Shown here: in pieces, positions 5,635-8,327 of the stretch
Layout: every line of letters begins with the position of its first letter
How positions within the stretch are numbered: position 1 is the stretch's first letter
Assembly (NCBI GenBank): GCA_028693695.1
Contig: JAQUUV010000084.1
Coordinates: forward strand, 1-8,327
DNA from: Syntrophomonas sp.
GTDB taxonomy: Bacteria; Bacillota; Syntrophomonadia; Syntrophomonadales; Syntrophomonadaceae
Length of the DNA: 8,327 nt
Direction of reading: 5' to 3'
The notes under the pieces: model-generated
Database searches by the model: none
What the model was told of the DNA's origin: nothing
Seen by the model: the letters and a program-made list of their open reading frames with translations, nothing else
Translations under genes and position numbers: made by a program

Positions 5635-7779
5635 CTAATTACTGATCAGGGTGGCATATTTACCGCCCATTTGCATTAGCTCTTGATGCCTGCCCCGTTC
5701 TGCAACCCTGCCTTTATCCAGGACGATAATCTCGTCGCAATCCCGAATAGTGGAAAGCCTGTGGGCTACAATAATCAGGGTGATTCCTCTTGCTGCCACC
5801 GCTTCCATAATCATCTGCTCGGTTTTGGCATCCAATGCACTGGTCGCTTCGTCCAGAATTATAATGGACGGTTCCTGGGCCAGAGCCCTGGCTATTTCGA
5901 AACGCTGCCGCTGACCACCGGAGAAGTTTTTACCGCCTTCCTGTATCACATGGGAGTATCCTCCCTCTCGCTGCATAATGTCCTCATGAATCTGGGCATC
6001 CTTACACGACGATACAATTATAGAATCATCAATAGACTTATCCCACATGGTTATATTATTTTCAATGGTATCTTCAAAAAGCACTATGTCCTGGTCTACA
6101 ACTGCTAGTGAACTTGTGAAGATATTCCGGTTGATTTCATTCTTAGTTAGTCCGCCGAAATAGATTCCACCTGACCATGGTTGATACAAGCCGGAAATGA
6201 GCTTGGCCAATGTCGATTTGCCGCTGCCTGAACCACCTACTAAGGCAACACTTCCGCCCCGTACTAGTTTTAGGGAAAAATCCTCAATCAAGGGAGGCGA
6301 AAGCTTGTTGTACCCAAAGGTAATATTTTTCATCTCGATTTGCCCTGAAAGCTTTTCCAGGCATGTATGGTCCATTATGTTTCTTTCGGCATCATCAACA
6401 TCTGGCTGATAATTCATGACATCCTCCACCCTCTCCATCTCTGAGCGCATCTCAATAAATGATTGTCCCACTCCCAAAAGCTGATTTACTGGAGACAGGA
6501 AGGAGGATAAAAACCCCTGAAAAGCCAGTAGCATACCAATCGTAAACTCTCCATTTAAAATAAGGTAAACACCTATCATCAAAACAACTGCATTTGCTAT
6601 TTCCTGTAATAACGAAGGTATTATATCGAAAAAATGGTTGGCTTTAGTAAAGACAACCTGAGCATTACTCTGCTTGGCAAAATATCCCGCCCAGCGTTCA
6701 AAAAAACCATTTTCTGCGCCCGACGCCTTGATGGTCTCAATCATCTCAAAGCCGGACATGGTAATACCTGCTAGCTTACCGCTATCGCGCTGCAAAACCC
6801 TGCTCATATTCACCCGTTTCTTGGAAACTATTTGTAATACCAACATATTGACCAGGGCGGTTCCAATACCTATTAAAGATAAGGTCACGCTGTAACTAAA
6901 CATTACTCCCAGGTAAAGCACCAATAGGCATACGTTCATAAATATTGGCGCCATTTGGCCGATCAGGGTGGATGCTATTTGTTCATTGCTTGATTGCCTG
7001 GAGACAATATCACCGGCGAACCGTTGGGAGAAAAACTCCACCGGCAGGCGCAGGACATGCCACATAAAGGAAGCATTAGCTTCTATGGCCAGCTTTCCCT
7101 CGATTTTGAGCCAGTAAATATCCTGAATGATGCTGACAATAAACTGAAAAATGAGGACCAGCAGCAGGGCACTAATAAACGGCATTAGCCACTCCGGGTT
7201 TTTACCTGATAAAATATTATCCATAAAAACACGGGAGAAGAGCGGGGTTATTATGCCAATTCCTGCTGTGAGGATGCCGGTTAGTATAACAAATGCAAAA
7301 GCTGCAGACGTACCTCGCAGTCGTTTTTTTGCAAAGCTCCAAACACTTTTTGGCTTGCCTTCAGCTACAAATTCATCAGTTTTCTCAAAACGCAAAACTA
7401 TGCCGGTAAAGCTATAATCAAACTCCTCCAAAGATACTTCAACTGTGCCCCTGGCCGGATCATTTAATACGGCCTTATCCTTTTTAAAACCATTTAACAC
7501 TACAAAATGATTGAAATTCCAGTGGATAATAGCAGGAAAAACCATGTCCCGCAGCTCTGAGAGTTCCATACGGTAACCTGCAGCCTTCAATCCGTATGCT
7601 CTTGCGGCCTTTAATACGTTTTTGGCGCTGCTGCCGTCGCGGGATACACCACAATCTGAGCGCACCTGCTCCAGAGGCAGCCATTTTCCATAATAAGCTA
7701 AGACCATACAAAGTGAAGCCGCTCCACATTCCTGAGCCTCCATCTGCATAACCACTGGCACTTTTATAATTTTTGCCAT
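5635..7779 (-). CDS. NHLM/NHLP-type peptide export ABC transporter with C39 peptidase (peptidase/permease/ATPase)
   Basis: A 714-residue three-domain protein. Residues 1-135 are a C39 bacteriocin-processing peptidase: oxyanion Gln16 and nucleophile Cys18 in MEAQECGAASLCMVL, His91 in HWNFNHFVVL and Asp107 in LNDPARG complete the catalytic set. Residues about 155-445 are the six-helix exporter domain. Residues about 480-712 are the ATPase: Walker A GGSGSGKST (515-523), signature FSGGQ (619-623), Walker B IIILDE (639-644) and switch His673. Proteins of this design cut the leader of a peptide at a double-glycine-like site on the cytoplasmic side and export the core. The adaptor gene ends 56 nt upstream and the partner ABC gene begins 17 nt downstream, the usual NHLM order. 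AGGAGA (7789-7794) lies 9 nt before the ATG. No key residue is missing, so it should be active. PCAT-type exporters of ordinary class II bacteriocins are the alternative. Confidence 0.93.
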   Translation of the reverse strand: MAKIIKVPVVMQMEAQECGAASLCMVLAYYGKWLPLEQVRSDCGVSRDGSSAKNVLKAARAYGLKAAGYRMELSELRDMVFPAIIHWNFNHFVVLNGFKKDKAVLNDPARGTVEVSLEEFDYSFTGIVLRFEKTDEFVAEGKPKSVWSFAKKRLRGTSAAFAFVILTGILTAGIGIITPLFSRVFMDNILSGKNPEWLMPFISALLLVLIFQFIVSIIQDIYWLKIEGKLAIEANASFMWHVLRLPVEFFSQRFAGDIVSRQSSNEQIASTLIGQMAPIFMNVCLLVLYLGVMFSYSVTLSLIGIGTALVNMLVLQIVSKKRVNMSRVLQRDSGKLAGITMSGFEMIETIKASGAENGFFERWAGYFAKQSNAQVVFTKANHFFDIIPSLLQEIANAVVLMIGVYLILNGEFTIGMLLAFQGFLSSFLSPVNQLLGVGQSFIEMRSEMERVEDVMNYQPDVDDAERNIMDHTCLEKLSGQIEMKNITFGYNKLSPPLIEDFSLKLVRGGSVALVGGSGSGKSTLAKLISGLYQPWSGGIYFGGLTKNEINRNIFTSSLAVVDQDIVLFEDTIENNITMWDKSIDDSIIVSSCKDAQIHEDIMQREGGYSHVIQEGGKNFSGGQRQRFEIARALAQEPSIIILDEATSALDAKTEQMIMEAVAARGITLIIVAHRLSTIRDCDEIIVLDKGRVAERGRHQELMQMGGKYATLISN

Positions 7780-7835
7780 AAGGATGATTCTCCTGCTTTG
7801 TTGTTTTATATTACAAAGTTATTAATTACCCTTCC

Positions 7836-8327
7836 TCATCTTAAAACCAATTCATATGGTTTGTAATTCTTGACCACAATCAACATATTGCAGCTTGTTC
7901 CTATTGAAAGCGGTATAAGCTCGCCTTTTTTGCTGGACCATTTGATCTTATCCTGAGAATTCGGATCAACGGTAAGGGTTACCCGTACTTCAACACTGCT
8001 TTCCTTCGGTATCAGTCCGATGGCATATTGAGTACTGCCAACTGCTGACAGAACATCCGCCTCCGACACCGGATAAGTGCCAATTTTGGTGATGTGTCCT
8101 ACCATGTAACCATATTCTTCACGGGGGGCAAAATTGGGGGATACCTGCACTTCCATTCCCTCTTTAAGCTTTTTTGCGGTTGACGTTGGAATATAACAGA
8201 TGATTTGCTTGTCATCAGCATATTTTTCCTGCTTTACAATTCCAGCAATAGCTTCGGTAGAGGAAACCGTTTCGTTAACAGACTTGGCTGAAAGAACAAT
8301 TCCTGAAACAGGAGACACAATCAAGGA
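7836..8327 (-). CDS. HlyD-like adaptor of the NHLM/NHLP export system (C-terminal part)
   Basis: The gene runs off the right edge, so only its last 163 codons are present. The frame continues open to the edge, and the TTG at 8322-8324 is not a convincing start. The visible part begins with the second half of a biotinyl/lipoyl-like hairpin domain (IVSPVSGIVLSAKSVNETVS). A beta-barrel domain follows, including 'YIPTSTAKKLKEGMEVQVSP' and then 'REEYGYMVGHITKIGTYPVS'. The C-terminal block has 'KWSSKKGELIPLSIGTSCNM' and ends 'PYELVLR'. The REEYG(Y/F)M-G and WSS-KG...GT-C patterns resemble the NHLP system secretion protein family more than general HlyD proteins. It would link the two ABC proteins to the cell exterior or envelope. 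It is the first gene seen in this operon and is followed after 56 nt by the C39 exporter gene. The N-terminal membrane anchor and coiled coil lie outside the window. Confidence 0.85.
   Translation of the reverse strand, partial: SLIVSPVSGIVLSAKSVNETVSSTEAIAGIVKQEKYADDKQIICYIPTSTAKKLKEGMEVQVSPNFAPREEYGYMVGHITKIGTYPVSEADVLSAVGSTQYAIGLIPKESSVEVRVTLTVDPNSQDKIKWSSKKGELIPLSIGTSCNMLIVVKNYKPYELVLR

Noticed and set aside
8322..8324. TTG as the start of the adaptor gene
   Set aside because: The frame stays open to the window edge and the visible protein begins in the middle of a lipoyl-like domain, so the gene is cut by the edge.

Overview
The window looks like a piece of an anaerobic Firmicutes chromosome (Clostridia/Peptococcaceae or Negativicutes). 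The pointers are strong AGGAGG/AAGGGGG-type ribosome binding sites, a Csp3-type copper storage protein, a degraded histidine kinase of a type common in Clostridia, and an NHLM/NHLP-type peptide export cassette. Genus cannot be read from the sequence.

Layout. (1) 30-932, plus strand: a 300-residue membrane-anchored protein with PepSY-like features and no firm function. (2) About 933-2288: a patchwork of gene debris around one intact gene. On the minus strand lie the last codons of an OmpR-type response regulator, a truncated sensor kinase start and a hairpin terminator. Then comes an intact plus-strand csp3 gene with a good ribosome binding site and a good intrinsic terminator. After it, on the minus strand, are an unidentified coding-like remnant and what looks like the C-terminal end of a larger polytopic membrane protein. 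(3) 2272-8327, minus strand: one tightly packed operon running in from beyond the right edge. Its order in the direction of transcription is a HlyD-like adaptor (5' end outside the window), a C39 peptidase/permease/ATPase, a second permease/ATPase with a non-peptidase N-terminal domain, and a substrate-binding lipoprotein of the branched-chain amino acid/amide type.

How the genes work together. The adaptor and the two ABC proteins match the three-part NHLM export machine known from RiPP (proteusin-like) clusters. The C39 domain would cut a leader at a double-glycine-type site, the two ABC proteins probably pair as a heterodimeric exporter, and the adaptor would span outward from the membrane. 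No precursor peptide or maturation enzyme is visible here, so these should lie beyond the right edge. The least expected part is the fourth gene, an import-type lipoprotein with no cognate import permease or ATPase in view, placed directly after the exporter genes. Regions 1 and 2 appear functionally unrelated to the operon, and region 2 looks like a rearrangement or decay zone at its downstream end.
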